Assembly (NCBI GenBank): GCA_016584305.1
Contig: JACEEZ010020246.1
Span: 5,001-69,000, forward strand
Source of the DNA: Chionoecetes opilio
Taxonomy: Eukaryota; Arthropoda; Malacostraca; Decapoda; Majidae
Direction: 5' to 3'
Length of the DNA: 64,000 nucleotides
Below, piece by piece: positions 39,905 through 51,245 of the stretch. The translations under genes were made by a program, and so were the position numbers. The notes below the pieces were generated by a model that searched no databases, was not told where the DNA came from, and was given only the letters and a program-made list of their open reading frames with translations. Every line of letters begins with the position of its first letter. Within the stretch, counting starts at the first letter, position 1.

Positions 39905-40158
39905 TTTATGGAACTGTCGCCGATGGGAATTCTCCCCGAAACACCAACTTAGAACTCTCGCCGACGTGGAAATGTTAACCTAACCTGGACATTGGCACCT
40001 AACTTAACCTAACTGATCAAGCTAACTGTAGTATTTCATCCCTGAATGCAAAAACGCGGGTAAAACTTGATTAAATGTATATATTGGGTCCTGTAATATC
40101 AAGAATTGAAACACTCGACGACGGCGGCGAGAATTCCTATCGGCGACAGTTCCAGGTA
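39905..40158. mobile_element. 250-bp inverted-repeat element
   Basis: Left end GGAACTGTCGCCGATGGGAA and right end TTCCTATCGGCGACAGTTCC are near-perfect inverses. Related GGCGAGAATTC / ATCGGCGACA pieces occur at 62296-62320, and a degenerate relative lies near 53955-54070. No coding capacity. Confidence 0.65.
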
Positions 40159-40928
40159 CCCTTAAAATATGAGTATTTTTATGATTTTTTATTTCTTTTT
40201 TTCTACAAATAAAAACTGTCAGGGTTGTGTTCTATTCTGCGTTTGCACACATTATTGTGTTATATTTTGAAGGTACTTTTAATCTTATATTATACTTTCA
40301 AATCTTATTTTTTTACTATGAATGATCACATGTGTTTTCAATATTATTTGCCTTTGCTATGTAATATCTGAGGAGCTAAGAGGGAACACCGGGTACGCGC
40401 CACCCCAGCCACACACGGAGTAACGCATACCATTGTATTCCCCAAAGCCTATACTACCAGTACAATAAGGGTATAGGTAAACAATAAGTTCTCAATGAGG
40501 TTACAAATCACGTTATATAGAGGGTAGTTGACCGAGCGCACTGCTACTGATGGCCTACTACTCCCTAGCATGGCCATTATGTCCCTTTGTGCTAAATAAC
40601 CCGTCAGTAAACCGTTATAGTTTTGCAGTCTTCACCTAAGCCCTGATCCTTGGAAACCAACACTAGGTCCGGTTTTCACACTGGAGTGAAGTCGATTTGA
40701 CCACAGTAATCATGTTAAAACGCGCACTTATTGTCAGCTGCCTGCGTGTGATGCCCAGAGTGAGAGGAAAAACCAGGCGAGTGCCTCACAGCAGCAGGTG
40801 ACTGTCTCTGGCTACTCAAGTCACGCTATTTTACGCGTCGAGGATTACAGTGATTGTGTTTTATGATGGTTCTGCGGGAAAGTACATGCCTTTAACTACC
40901 TCCTAACAAATGTTTGAGTTAATACGTT
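40159..40928. other. Non-coding, no gene seen
   Basis: Unique-looking sequence without a recognisable gene, repeat or RNA. Confidence 0.35.
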
Positions 40929-41857
40929 TTAAAGTAATCGTCCAGACCATTTCATCATTCCTGATTTAATGCAGTAAAAATATAGCCATGATCGAGTATA
41001 TCAACAATATGTTGTCACATTTTGCATCCAGTCACCCGTTTTTAAATGATCCGCATTCAAAATCTGTAAATTCCCCGTGCTCTCAAAACACAACTGTTTA
41101 TCAGCAGACGACGCACCATGGGTCGGCGACGTCACAACAGGGAGCCTCCCAGCACCGCCTGATACATATGCGCAGAGACTCTTGAGAAAAATGTAGTAGG
41201 CTACTTGGGGAATTTTGGGTGTTTCTGATATATTTTTTGTGCGATGTGGCATGTACTTGCATCCTGTGTGGGTGCAGCGTGGGGGCTGTGCCTTTACCGA
41301 GAGCTTAACACCCATTTGCAAACTGTGGGGCGACGATATATGTGTGCAGATGTGTGCAGCGGCGGCAAGCGGCGGGGAGCGGCGGGTAGTAGCAAGGCCA
41401 CCGAGATGAGAGGGCTGCAGTACCCTGGCTACTACCAGCCGCTCCCCGTCGCTCCAAAGGTCTGCACACATATATCGTCGCCGTGTGGGTTGTGAATGGG
41501 TGCTAAGCTCTCGGGAATGGCACGGCTTTCTTGCCGTGCCCATGCAGGATGCAAGTATGTGCCGTGTCGCACAAAAAATATACCAGAAGCACCCAAAATT
41601 CCCCAAGTACTACATTTTTCTCAGTCTCCGTGTGTCTGTGTCGGGCGGGGCTGGGAGGCTTACCTCTTGTGTCGTCGCCAGCAAGTTTCGCGCCACGGCT
41701 GGAATGTGGCTGTTGTTTTTCCCGCGCTTTTTACAAAAAAGTCATGTTTTTAGGGAAATAAGGCGTGAAAATGAATAATGTTTTGTGGATTAGGTATTTT
41801 GAATGAACATTCAACATAATTATGCAAAGAAAAAATGGGTCTGGACGATTACTTTAA
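40929..41857. mobile_element. Large TTAA-flanked foldback element
   Basis: The ends read TTAAAGTAATCGTCCAGACC and its exact inverse, each bordered by TTAA, the piggyBac/Kolobok-type target. Internally, arms of roughly 190-280 bp (from about 41115 to 41405, and 41418 to 41690) are inverted copies with high identity. They meet at a small loop near 41405-41418. No transposase; open frames inside are short and arise from the arms. Confidence 0.8.
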
Positions 41858-42941
41858 GGTTGGGTTACAATGACACACGTTGTGGAGAGAAGTATTAATA
41901 GGCTGCGGGCGATAGTTGTCTGACCAGTAGAGAAAAACGCTGTTATTTTTCTTTTTCTTTATAAGTGCCATTGATTATCAAGCTCTACGATTCTCACCTA
42001 CACGTAGATGTTTTAAGATCTACAATAAAGAAAAAAAAAACAGAATATCTTCTTTGGTTGAAAAGATATGGCATTTTGAAAGTACAAAAACTTTAACAGC
42101 GTAGCGTTTTTCTCCGTGTTCTATCTGGCGCTTGCCTGGTTTTCCCTCTCGCGGCCTCCTATGTTTGTTGCATGTATCACAAAATAAAATCTATGATGAC
42201 AGTTGATCTTTTCGATAGCATATCAATTTCCTGGGCGGCACAATCCACTGTTATGCACATTGTTAGGGATGGACATTTAAGTCAGGAGCTACCTAAGTGC
42301 ACACGCCGGGAATGTCGTGGGGGAACAACGGTCATTATATACGCATAACACATGTATTTATGGTCGCTAGATGAGTTGAGGACCAGGATTGTTGTGAGTG
42401 AAGGTCATGTGATTATAATCCATTTCTATCACACACTGTCACTGTAAGGCGGGCAAGACCTGAGGGTCATCATACACGGCAACGCCTCACATGTTGCCAG
42501 GTGTCGGGGATCCCTTGCCTGCAGCCTCCCTGACGCCCAGCAGTGTCCCGTTCTCTGGAACAGTGTGTCTCGTTTACTCTTAAACACGTCAGGTTGGGTT
42601 AGGGGAAGTTTACTGCTTAAGTCACAGTAGTGTAGTGTGGGAATCACAATGAGGTTTTTCTTCGAGAAAATCCTATGGTTAGTTTCGGAGCTACAGCCAA
42701 GCGTCTTCACTTGGAAACCACATACTCACATACGGCCGAATCTTTAAACGTGGACTTCGGCTAACCTAAGACTAACCGTGGCTTTAGACAGGCCTTTCCG
42801 TTTTCTAAACATTTTCCGGGGGGGATTAGTCTTAAGTTGGTCTAAAACTAACGAGAATAGTATTGGAAATGTTAGACACCCAGGACCCTGTCCAACACTT
42901 GAGTCTAATGATATTTACGAATACTATGCAAATGCCCATGC

Positions 42942-43641
42942 TAAAGCCGCAGTCACACGAGCAACTTTTCCGTCAATATTCAGGCGGCAATATTCAGCAA
43001 AGGCAATACCTTGCCGTGTTTTGGTCACACGGACTTTCACAGAGGTAGCAAGAGTTTTAATGGCAATTTTGGCTTCTCAAGATGTATCTGAAGAAGCGTC
43101 TTTGGAAAGATAGGGATAAATAGGGAGAAACTGGTTCACAAATAGGGTGGTGAATGATTGAAACGGATTCTTGTGTATGGAAGCGCGTCAGACATATAAC
43201 GTCTAACATTCAAACATCAGAGTGATCAATAATAAGTTGGTATCCCCTAAAAATTTTAGTTATTAATAGACCGTCAACAAATAAAATGGAAACCATCCCT
43301 AACTCATGTACATTTTTCTAGGTGTTTTGTATCCTTCAAAACGCTTAAAAAAACGTACAAGAATGTACAGGGCTTCACAATTCGTCTTGTAATCGGTTCT
43401 TGCCACTATGTAGCTATTTATTTCAGCTTCTGTATATTGAATTAGAGCGTGCATTAAAAATGAATGTCAAATAATATGCGTTGGTGGTGGGAATTCTGTG
43501 ACAATATTCTGACAAGAATATTGTCGGAAGACCAACATGATGGTCTTCATAGAAAAGCGCAATTATATCCGAGTTTGGGTCGCGTTTGTGTTGCCGGCTG
43601 TAATATTGCCAGAAAAGATGCTCGTGTGACCGAGCCTTAAG
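42942..43641. mobile_element. 700-bp inverted-repeat element (GTCACACGAGC termini)
   Basis: Left AAAGCCGCAGTCACACGAGC and right, in reverse, TTAAGGCTCGGTCACACGAG; both continue into sequences with AATATT and GGCGGC/GCCGGC. A second fragment of the same family lies at 43828-43895 (GCCGCGGTCACACGAGCAAC). Borders suggest a TA or TAA target. A diverged dispersed-repeat fragment lies inside. No transposase. Confidence 0.55.
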
Positions 43642-44552
43642 ACAAATTACCGATATTGCCAATATTCTGTTTGGCAAAATATGAGTGTATACATGCGTCT
43701 ACTGCAGATTATGAAGCATCTGAAATATTTTTTAAAAGACTGCGTTTGGCGCCCTACGAAATCTGGGTTTGTTTATCTCTCCTCGCCCGCCGAGTCCAGG
43801 CTATCAGCAATATAATAGTCACTCACTAAAGCCGCGGTCACACGAGCAACTTTCTGGCAATATTACAGCCGGCAACACAAACGCGGCCCAAACTCTGCTA
43901 TAATTGCGCTGTTTTTATAAGACGAACATGTTGGACTATTATTGCCGTTGTTTGGCAACCAAACGTGAAACCACAACCACTTACGAATATTATTTGACAT
44001 TCAGTATTAATGCAGGCCTTAATTCAAAGTACAGAAGCTTAAATAAGCAAATACATAGTGGCAAGAACCAATTTCAAGTCTTTTCAAACATATACGGTCA
44101 AGTAAACCCGTGAACACGGCTACCTAACTACACCAGCGCTCCGAGCTCCGCTCAGCGCTCTGTAGCCGCTCACCGAGTCACCTGTGTTTTCCTGAAGAAG
44201 ACAGGTAAACTACAGCGCCTGTGATAGCATCAGAGAACATCACAGGGCTCATAGTGTTCCCCAAGGGATCCTCGCAGCCTTAAAACAAAAACAAGAACAA
44301 GACACCAGACATTCTATAGTGATGGCTAGCAGAGTGCCATGGTGTCGGGCCTCTGAGGCTTCTTTGCTGGAACTTGTTAGGTGTAAACCATATCTGTGGG
44401 ACCACAGAGACCCTCTCTACCACAAAACAAAGTTGCGTCAGGGAGCGTTTGACGCCATAGCAGAGCAACTACAGGCGGACCACCCAGAGCTGTCCGGGCT
44501 AATTGGAGGTAAGAATTTCTGCCCTTTTTCCAAGTACTTGGTGCATCTGTTT

Positions 44553-44750
44553 GGTAATAATGGACGAGAGTTTCGCAGTCGTTTTCAGAGACACCGACTA
44601 TTTTTTCTTGGCCTACGATAGGTGCTTGTTCTAATGGTGCTTGTTTTATTTTGCGCAAACCCCCCAAAAAAAAAAAAAATAATAATAATTTAAACCTAAC
44701 CTAACCTTAAAGGTTTTAATGAAACCTAACCTAACCTTAACCACAAGGTA

Positions 44751-44786
<36 letters not shown>

Positions 44787-44888
44787 GTAAAATAAAACTA
44801 TCTCCATTAGAACAAGCACCTATTGTAGGCCAAGAAAAAATAGTTGGTGTCTCTGAAAACGATCGCGAAACTCTCCTCCATTATAACC
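44553..44888. mobile_element. Foldback element with CCTAACC core, copy 1
   Basis: Inverted arms of about 105 bp share GGTAATAATGGACGAGAGTT, ACACCGACTATTTTTTCTTG and CACCATTAGAACAAGCACC-type blocks. The core has poly-A, two AAACCTAACCTAACCTTAA blocks and a long poly-T. It adjoins the left end of the Mutator-like element. Confidence 0.75.
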
Positions 44889-45234
44889 ATATGGGTATGT
44901 TTTTCTGGTGTGTTTTTGGGCCAATACTAAAAGTCGGAACATTTTGGAACATTCTCGGAACATTTCGGAACATTCTCGGAACTTTTATAAAGAACAATTG
45001 CAGGGGAGGGGACGAATGCAGAGGTGTATGAGAGTTAATTTGAGGTGTTATATCAATGTTATGTGGCCAATGAAGAATCAAATGACAATGTTTTCGTATA
45101 TTTCCAGGTCTGTTCATTTTCGGAACATTCTAGGAACATTTCGGAACATTCTCGGAACTTTTATAAAGAACAATTGTACATGCAGAGGTATATGAGAAGT
45201 ATTGAGGTGTTGTATATCAATGGTTATATCGTAA

Positions 45235-45235
45235 N
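45235..45235. other. Single N at duplication junction
   Basis: Lies exactly between copy 1 and copy 2 of the 3.36 kb duplication, consistent with an automated join of two contigs. Confidence 0.8.
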
Positions 45236-48112
45236 GACACACGTTGTGGAGAGAAGTATTAATAGGCTGCGGGCGATAGTTGTCTGACCAGTAGAGAAAA
45301 ACGCTGTTATTTTTCTTTTTCTTTATAAGTGCCATTGATTATCAAGCTCTACGATTCTCACCTACACGTAGATGTTTTAAGATCTACAATAAAGAAAAAA
45401 AAACAGAATATCTTCTTTGGTTGAAAAGATATGGCATTTTGAAAGTACAAAAACTTTAACAGCGTAGCGTTTTTCTCCGTGTTCTATCTGGCGCTTGCCT
45501 GGTTTTCCCTCTCGCGGCCTCCTATGTTTGTTGCATGTATCACAAAATAAAATCTATGATGACAGTTGATCTTTTCGATAGCATATCAATTTCCTGGGCG
45601 GCACAATCCACTGTTATGCACATTGTTAGGGATGGACATTTAAGTCAGGAGCTACCTAAGTGCACACGCCGGGAATGTCGTGGGGGAACAACGGTCATTA
45701 TATACGCATAACACATGTATTTATGGTCGCTAGATGAGTTGAGGACCAGAATTGTTGTGAGTGAAGGTCATGTGATTATAATCCATTATAATCATCACAC
45801 ACTGTCACTGTAAGGCTTGCAAGACCTGAGGGTCATCATGCACGGCAACGCCTCAAATGTTGCCAGGTGTCGGGGATCCCTTGCCTGCAGCCTCCCTGAC
45901 GCCCAGCAGTGTCCCGTTCTCTGGAACAGTGTGTCTCGTTTACTCTTAAACACGTCAGGTTGGGTTAGGGGAAGTTTACTGTTAAGTCACAGTAGTGTAG
46001 TGTGGGAATCACAATGAGGTTTTTCTTCGAGAAAATCCTATGGTTAGTTTCGGAGCTACAGCCAAGCGTCTTCACTTGGAAACCACATACTCACATACGG
46101 CCGAATCTTTAAACGTGGACTTCGGCTAACCTAAGACTAACCTTTTAGACAGGCCTTTCCGTTTTCTAAACATTTTCCGGGGGGATTAGTCTTAAGTTGG
46201 TCTAAAACTAACGAGAATAGTATTGGAAATGTTAGACACCCAGGACCCTGTCCAACACTTGAGTCTAATGATATTTACGAATACTATGCAAATGCCCATG
46301 CTAAAGCGGCGGTCACACGAGCAACTTTTCCGTCAATATTCAGGCGGCAATATTCAGCAAAGGCAATACCTTGCCGTGTTTTGGTCACACGGACTTCCAC
46401 AGAGGTAGCAAGAGTTTTAATGGCTATTTTTGGCTTCTCAAGATGTATCTGAAGAAGCTTCTTTGGAAAAATAGGGATAAATAGGGAGAAACTGGTTCAC
46501 AAATAGGGTGGTGAATGATTGAAATGGATTTTTGTGTATGGAAGCGCGTCAGACATATAACATCAAACATTCAAACATCAAAGTGATCAATAATAAGTTG
46601 GTATCCCCTAAACATTTTTGTTATTAATAGACCGTCAACAAAGAAAATGGTAACCATCCCTAACTCCTGTAAATTTGTTTAGGTGTTTTGTATCCTTCAA
46701 AACGCTTAAAAAAAACGTACAAGAATGTACAGGGCTTCACAATTCGCCTTGTAATCGGTTCTTGCCACTATGTAGCTATTTATTTCAGCTTCTGTATATT
46801 GAATTAGAGCGTGCATTAAAAATGAATGTCAAATAATATGCGTTGGTGGTGGGAATTCTGTGACAATATTCTGACAAGAATATTGTCGGAAGACCAACAT
46901 GATGGTCTTCATAGAAAAGCGCAATTATATCCGAGTTTGGGTCGCGTTTGTGTTGCCGGCTGTAATATTGCCAGAAAAGATGCTCGTGTGACCGAGCCTT
47001 AAGACAAATTACCGATATTGCCAATATTCTGTTTGGCAAAATATGAGTGTATACATGCGTCTACTGCAGATTATGAAGCATCTGAAATATTTTTTAAAAG
47101 ACTGCGTTTGGCGCCCTACGAAATCTGGGTTTGTTTATCTCTCCTCGCCCGCCGAGTCCAGGCTATCAGCAATATAATAGTCACTCACTAAAGCCGCGGT
47201 CACACGAGCAACTTTTCTGGCAATATTACAGCCGGCAACACAAACGCGGCCCAAACTCTGCTATAATTGCGCTGTTTTTATAAGACGAACATGTTGGACT
47301 ATTATTGCCGTTGTTTGGCAACCAAACGTGAAACCACAACCACTTACGAATATTATTTGACATTCAGTATTAATGCAGGCCTTAATTCAAAGTACAGAAG
47401 CTTAAATAAGCAAATACATAGTGGCAAGAACCAATTTCAAGTCTTTTCAAGCATATACGGTCAAGTAAACCCGTGAACACGGCTACCTAACTACACCAGC
47501 GCTCCGAGCTCCGCTCAGCGCTCTGTAGCCGCTCACCGAGTCACCTGTGTTTTCCTGAAGAAGACAGGTAAACTACAGCGCCTGTGATAGCATCAGAGAA
47601 CATCACAGGGCTCATAGTGTTCCCCAAGGGATCCTCGCAGCCTTAAAACAAAAACAAGAACAAGACACCAGACATTCTATAGTGATGGCTAGCAGAGTGC
47701 CATGGTGTCGGGCCTCTGAGGCTTCTTTGCTGGAACTTGTTAGGTGTAAACCATATCTGTGGGACCACAGAGACCCTCTCTACCACAAAACAAAGTTGCG
47801 TCAGGGAGCGTTTGACGCCATAGCAGAGCAACTACAGGCGGACCACCCAGAGCTGTCCGGGCTAATTGGAGGTAAGAATTTCTGCCCTTTTTCCAAGTAC
47901 TTGGTGCATCTGTTTGGTAATAATGGACGAGAGTTTCGCAGTCGTTTTCAGAGACACCGACTATTTTTTCTTGGCCTACGATAGGTGCTTGTTCTAATGG
48001 TGCTTGTTTTATTTTGCGCAAACCCCCCAAAAAAAAAAAAATAATAATAATTTAAACCTAACCTAACCTTAAAGGTTTTAATGAAACCTAACCTAACCTT
48101 AACCACAAGGTA

Positions 48113-48147
<35 letters not shown>

Positions 48148-48590
48148 GTAAAATAAAACTATCTCCATTAGAACAAGCACCTATTGTAGGCCAAGAAAAA
48201 ATAGTTGGTGTCTCTGAAAACGATCGCGAAACTCTCCTCCATTATAACCATATGGGTATGTTTTTCTGGTGTGTTTTTGGGCCAATACTAAAAGTCGGAA
48301 CATTTTGGAACATTCTCGGAACATTTCGGAACATTCTCGGAACTTTTATAAAGAACAATTGCAGGGGAGGGGACGAATGCAGAGGTGTATGAGAGTTAAT
48401 TTGAGGTGTTATATCAATGTTATGTGGCCAATGAAGAATCAAATGACAATGTTTTCGTATATTTCCAGGTCTGTTCATTTTCGGAACATTCTAGGAACAT
48501 TTCGGAACATTCTCGGAACTTTTATAAAGAACAATTGTACATGCAGAGGTATATGAGAAGTAATTTGAGGTGTTGTATCAATGTTATCTA
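45236..48590. repeat. 3.36 kb direct duplication, copy 2
   Basis: Near-identical to 41872-45234 and, unlike copy 1, continuous with the complete Mutator-like element. The 700-bp element recurs at about 46305-47005 and the foldback at 47916-48249. Confidence 0.9.
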
Positions 48591-48661
48591 GTCCAATGAA
48601 GAATTAAATGACAATGTTTTCGTATATTTCCAGGTCTGTAACCAGAGCGCCATGATCTAGT
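48280..48661 (+). repeat. MULE left terminal inverted repeat
   Basis: Contains two internal direct subrepeats of about 180 bp (each with CGGAACATTCTCGGAACTTT, ATAAAGAACAATTG and CGTATATTTCCAGGTCTGT). The inner end is CCATGATCTAGT. Reverse counterpart at 52060-52452, which has an extra ~15 bp of CGGAACATT repeat. Confidence 0.9.
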
Positions 48662-48725
48662 ATAAGTATCCTGGTCAAGTTCTACTCTGTCTTATTTCAG
48701 TCTCAGTTATACACTGTCTGTCAAA

Positions 48726-49208
48726 ATGTCTGTCGATTGTGAAAATATCTGCCACGAAGGTCCTGCCAAGTCATTCATGAAACGGCAGAAACTTTTAACA
48801 TACAAAGAAGCTGTAGCAATATTGAGCGACACTACACAAAATGTCATCTATATGAATCCTGCAGTCAAGCCTGAAGGTGGAGATATGTTCCTGATATCGT
48901 CAGGGAACCGAGATACATATCTGAAGAACTGGACATGTGATCAGTACCGTTGGGCCGTCTATAACGGCATAGTATCGTGTCCTGTCAAGATACCTGTGGT
49001 AAAAAAGGCGTACCTCAAACTGAGTAAGGAGACGTCCTTCCAGCGCCATGGATGGTGGCTTCCAGAGAACCCGCACCTCGTTCTTGTCCATTATCTAGGG
49101 GACGAAACCGAGTATCAGCCAAGCTCGCACGGAAACTGCAAATCGGACGATGGCGAGTACGTAAGGGTATGTCCGTCTGTCATGAAGGATATCATAACAA
49201 GATCGTAA
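48726..49208 (+). CDS. MULE protein, N-terminal CG-1-like DNA-binding part
   Basis: First 160 codons of the MULE gene. Residues about 57-130 form a CG-1/CAMTA-like segment: WTCDQYRW, then VVKKAYLKL, FQRHGWWLPENPHLVLVHYL and GDETEY. The VLVHYLGDE ending is the strongest match. Such a domain probably binds the terminal repeats. TAA at 49206-49208 ends the frame, but the same frame reopens at once and leads into the transposase. The TAA is therefore either a nonsense mutation or lies in an intron: a GTAAGG donor at 49161 and a CAG acceptor at 49265 would give a phase-0 intron of 105 nt. However, the deleted residues (VRVCPSVMKDI) look coding, which favours a nonsense change. Confidence 0.75.
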   Translation: MSVDCENICHEGPAKSFMKRQKLLTYKEAVAILSDTTQNVIYMNPAVKPEGGDMFLISSGNRDTYLKNWTCDQYRWAVYNGIVSCPVKIPVVKKAYLKLSKETSFQRHGWWLPENPHLVLVHYLGDETEYQPSSHGNCKSDDGEYVRVCPSVMKDIITRS

Positions 49209-51245
49209 ACGTCGTCCAGTTCCTGCACCTACCGAGAACTTTCCACTGCCCCATGTGACCCGCAGCTGAACGCCGTCTTGCGCCCTCGCAACCTGCGTCA
49301 GGTCCAGAATCTGCAACACAATGACAAACAAGCTAAACGTCTATCTCGAGACGACCTGTATAATCTTCTGCTAATCGCTGACGACCTGAAGGATTACGTT
49401 TTAGAAGTCGTCGCTTTTCCCGACTTCACCTGTTTCGTCGGTCTACCGGAAATGCTTAAAGAACTAGACAATTTACTCCATGTGTCGTGCGACGACAGCA
49501 CATTCGTGCTGTCATATGACATCACTTTTAATATTGGAGATTTTTACGTAACACCCCTAGTAATGCGACATGTGATGTTTGAGACGTCACCATGCATGCC
49601 GGTCGCCTTCATGCTACACCAGCGCAAGTTCCAGACCCTGCACGAGGACTTTCTACGCATTCTATGTCGGCGTGTCCCTTCACTGAAGACAGCCAAGGTC
49701 CCCATCATCACAGACCGCGAGCATGGCATCATGAATGCAATATCGGATGTTATGCCCAACGCCCAACTATTGCTTTGTTGGAACCATCTTAAAAAGGATG
49801 TGAGACTGTGGCTGCGCACGCACGGTGCCAACCAAGGTGACACTAAAGTGTACATGGAAGACTTGGACGAGCTGCTGAATAGTGCTTCCCGCGACGTCTT
49901 CGACACTGCATACCACACTAAGTCTGACAAATGGAGTGCCCCCTTCAAAAGTTACTTCGACACGCACCTGCGAGACGACATTGTAAACCACGCTGCACGA
50001 TGGATCATCGCTCCCCTCCGCCTGTATTCCCCAAGGTCAGGTGTCACTAACAACGTCTCCGAGTCTATGAACGCAGTCCTGAAGCGCCTGCTCGAGTGGA
50101 AGGAGGTACCTGCAGACACGGCTGTCCTGTCGTTTTTCTACTTACAGCACTTCTACTTGAACGAGATCCTCCGCGGGACATGTCATACAGGAAACTACAA
50201 AGTTCGCAGTGAATTTCGGACTTGCATTCAGAAGGCGGCCGACATTATTTTCCCGGATGACATCTGTGCACCTGAATCCATCGTCGATCGCATCCGAGAC
50301 AACCAACTCAAGATGCAGATCCACACCAAGACTCCTGCCGAGACTGCACCCAAGACTTCTGCCGACATAGCACCAAAGACTGGCCCTGAGACTTTCGCCG
50401 ACACAGATCCCGAGACTTCCGCCGACAGAGCTCCCGAGACTTCCGCCGACAGAGCTCCCGAGACTCCCGCCGACACAGTTCCCGAGACTCCCGCCGACAC
50501 AGATCCCGAGACTCCCGCCGACTCAGCTCCAGAGATTGTACTTCCAGCGTCGCAGGCAACGCTTGCACAGACAGTCATCGACAACAACCGCATACAACAG
50601 GTCCCTGGCATGCAGGCGTTTGTGGTGCAGGGGACCCGCGGGGATAAGTATTGTGTGATTCTCTTTCCCAAAGAAAAATGCAATTGCCCCGTGGTTTCCA
50701 GCTGCTACCACATCATGGCTGCCAAGAAATCTGTCGGGATTGACATCGTGCCATCCAAAAAAAACATCAGCCTATCCCAGTTGGCCAAGAACAGCAGAAA
50801 GAAATGTGATAAGAAGTCAGGACGGAAGAAACCACGAAAGCGCGATTTGGAAGTTGACCCTGCCCCCGACTCAGCAGCCGCGGCCAAACGCCACTGCTCA
50901 GACTTCATCCAAGACATCAACGAAGACTTCAATCACCTACATCACGGAACAGACGAACTGACGCAATCGACCGACATTCCCACCCCAACTGACAAGATCC
51001 AGGACCCTAACCCCTACCCTATAGACATCGAGCCACTGAACGACGACAATTGGTTAAGTGACAATCACATAAACGCGACGACGCATATCTACAAACAGAA
51101 ATACCCTGACGTGGCCGGTCTTCAAGATGTACGTACTATTACAGCAATCGTCCTCATGGGACATTGTGAAGGCCGGCCACGTTCAGCCGTTCCATGTCAA
51201 TGGAAACCATTGGATTACCGTCGCCTCCCAATCGGAACAACCTGA
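49209..51245 (+). CDS. MULE transposase with SWIM finger
   Basis: RNase H-like transposase of the Mutator superfamily. Counting from the TTG at 49278, catalytic candidates are D81 (LSYDITFNIGDFYV), D146 (IITDREHG) and E262 (TNNVSESMNAVLKR), with the CWNH motif at 167-170. Residues 350-419 are eight-residue repeats of the PETPADTx kind, a flexible acidic linker. A SWIM zinc finger follows: C468, C470, C476, H478 (KCNCPVVSSCYH). A basic stretch (KKCDKKSGRKKPRKR) may be a nuclear signal. The end WLSDNHINATTHIYKQKYPD is the usual start of a C48 peptidase domain, which then continues in another frame. The true start is upstream at 48726. Confidence 0.9.
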   Translation, partial: TSSSSCTYRELSTAPCDPQLNAVLRPRNLRQVQNLQHNDKQAKRLSRDDLYNLLLIADDLKDYVLEVVAFPDFTCFVGLPEMLKELDNLLHVSCDDSTFVLSYDITFNIGDFYVTPLVMRHVMFETSPCMPVAFMLHQRKFQTLHEDFLRILCRRVPSLKTAKVPIITDREHGIMNAISDVMPNAQLLLCWNHLKKDVRLWLRTHGANQGDTKVYMEDLDELLNSASRDVFDTAYHTKSDKWSAPFKSYFDTHLRDDIVNHAARWIIAPLRLYSPRSGVTNNVSESMNAVLKRLLEWKEVPADTAVLSFFYLQHFYLNEILRGTCHTGNYKVRSEFRTCIQKAADIIFPDDICAPESIVDRIRDNQLKMQIHTKTPAETAPKTSADIAPKTGPETFADTDPETSADRAPETSADRAPETPADTVPETPADTDPETPADSAPEIVLPASQATLAQTVIDNNRIQQVPGMQAFVVQGTRGDKYCVILFPKEKCNCPVVSSCYHIMAAKKSVGIDIVPSKKNISLSQLAKNSRKKCDKKSGRKKPRKRDLEVDPAPDSAAAAKRHCSDFIQDINEDFNHLHHGTDELTQSTDIPTPTDKIQDPNPYPIDIEPLNDDNWLSDNHINATTHIYKQKYPDVAGLQDVRTITAIVLMGHCEGRPRSAVPCQWKPLDYRRLPIGTT
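50328..50535 (+). repeat. 24-bp coding minisatellite in the MULE gene
   Basis: Tandem 24-bp units encode PETSADRA / PETPADTV / PETPADTD variants, about eight copies. It separates the transposase core from the SWIM finger. Confidence 0.85.

Larger units (their letters stand above)
41872..45234. repeat. 3.36 kb direct duplication, copy 1
   Basis: Begins GACACACGTTGTGGAGAGAA and matches 45236-48590 with only scattered substitutions and small indels (examples near 42430, 42775, 43050, 43190). Its last ~40 bases become ragged just before the N at 45235. It contains a 700-bp inverted-repeat element, a foldback with a CCTAA core, and part of the left terminal repeat of the Mutator-like element. Most likely an unmerged assembly overlap. 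Confidence 0.9.

Noticed and set aside
44319..44621. 100-codon open frame MMASRVPWCRASEASLL
   Set aside because: Present in both copies of the duplicated block and conserved only because of the duplication; it runs into the foldback arm and shows no known domain. The N-terminal part (WDHRDPLYHKTKLRQGAFDAI) faintly resembles a MADF start but is too short to assign.
49052..49258. Alternative frame continuing the MULE N-terminal part through the stop
   Set aside because: The original frame reopens directly after the TAA and better resembles related proteins (TYRELSTAP then PRNLRQVQN), so a frameshift is not needed.
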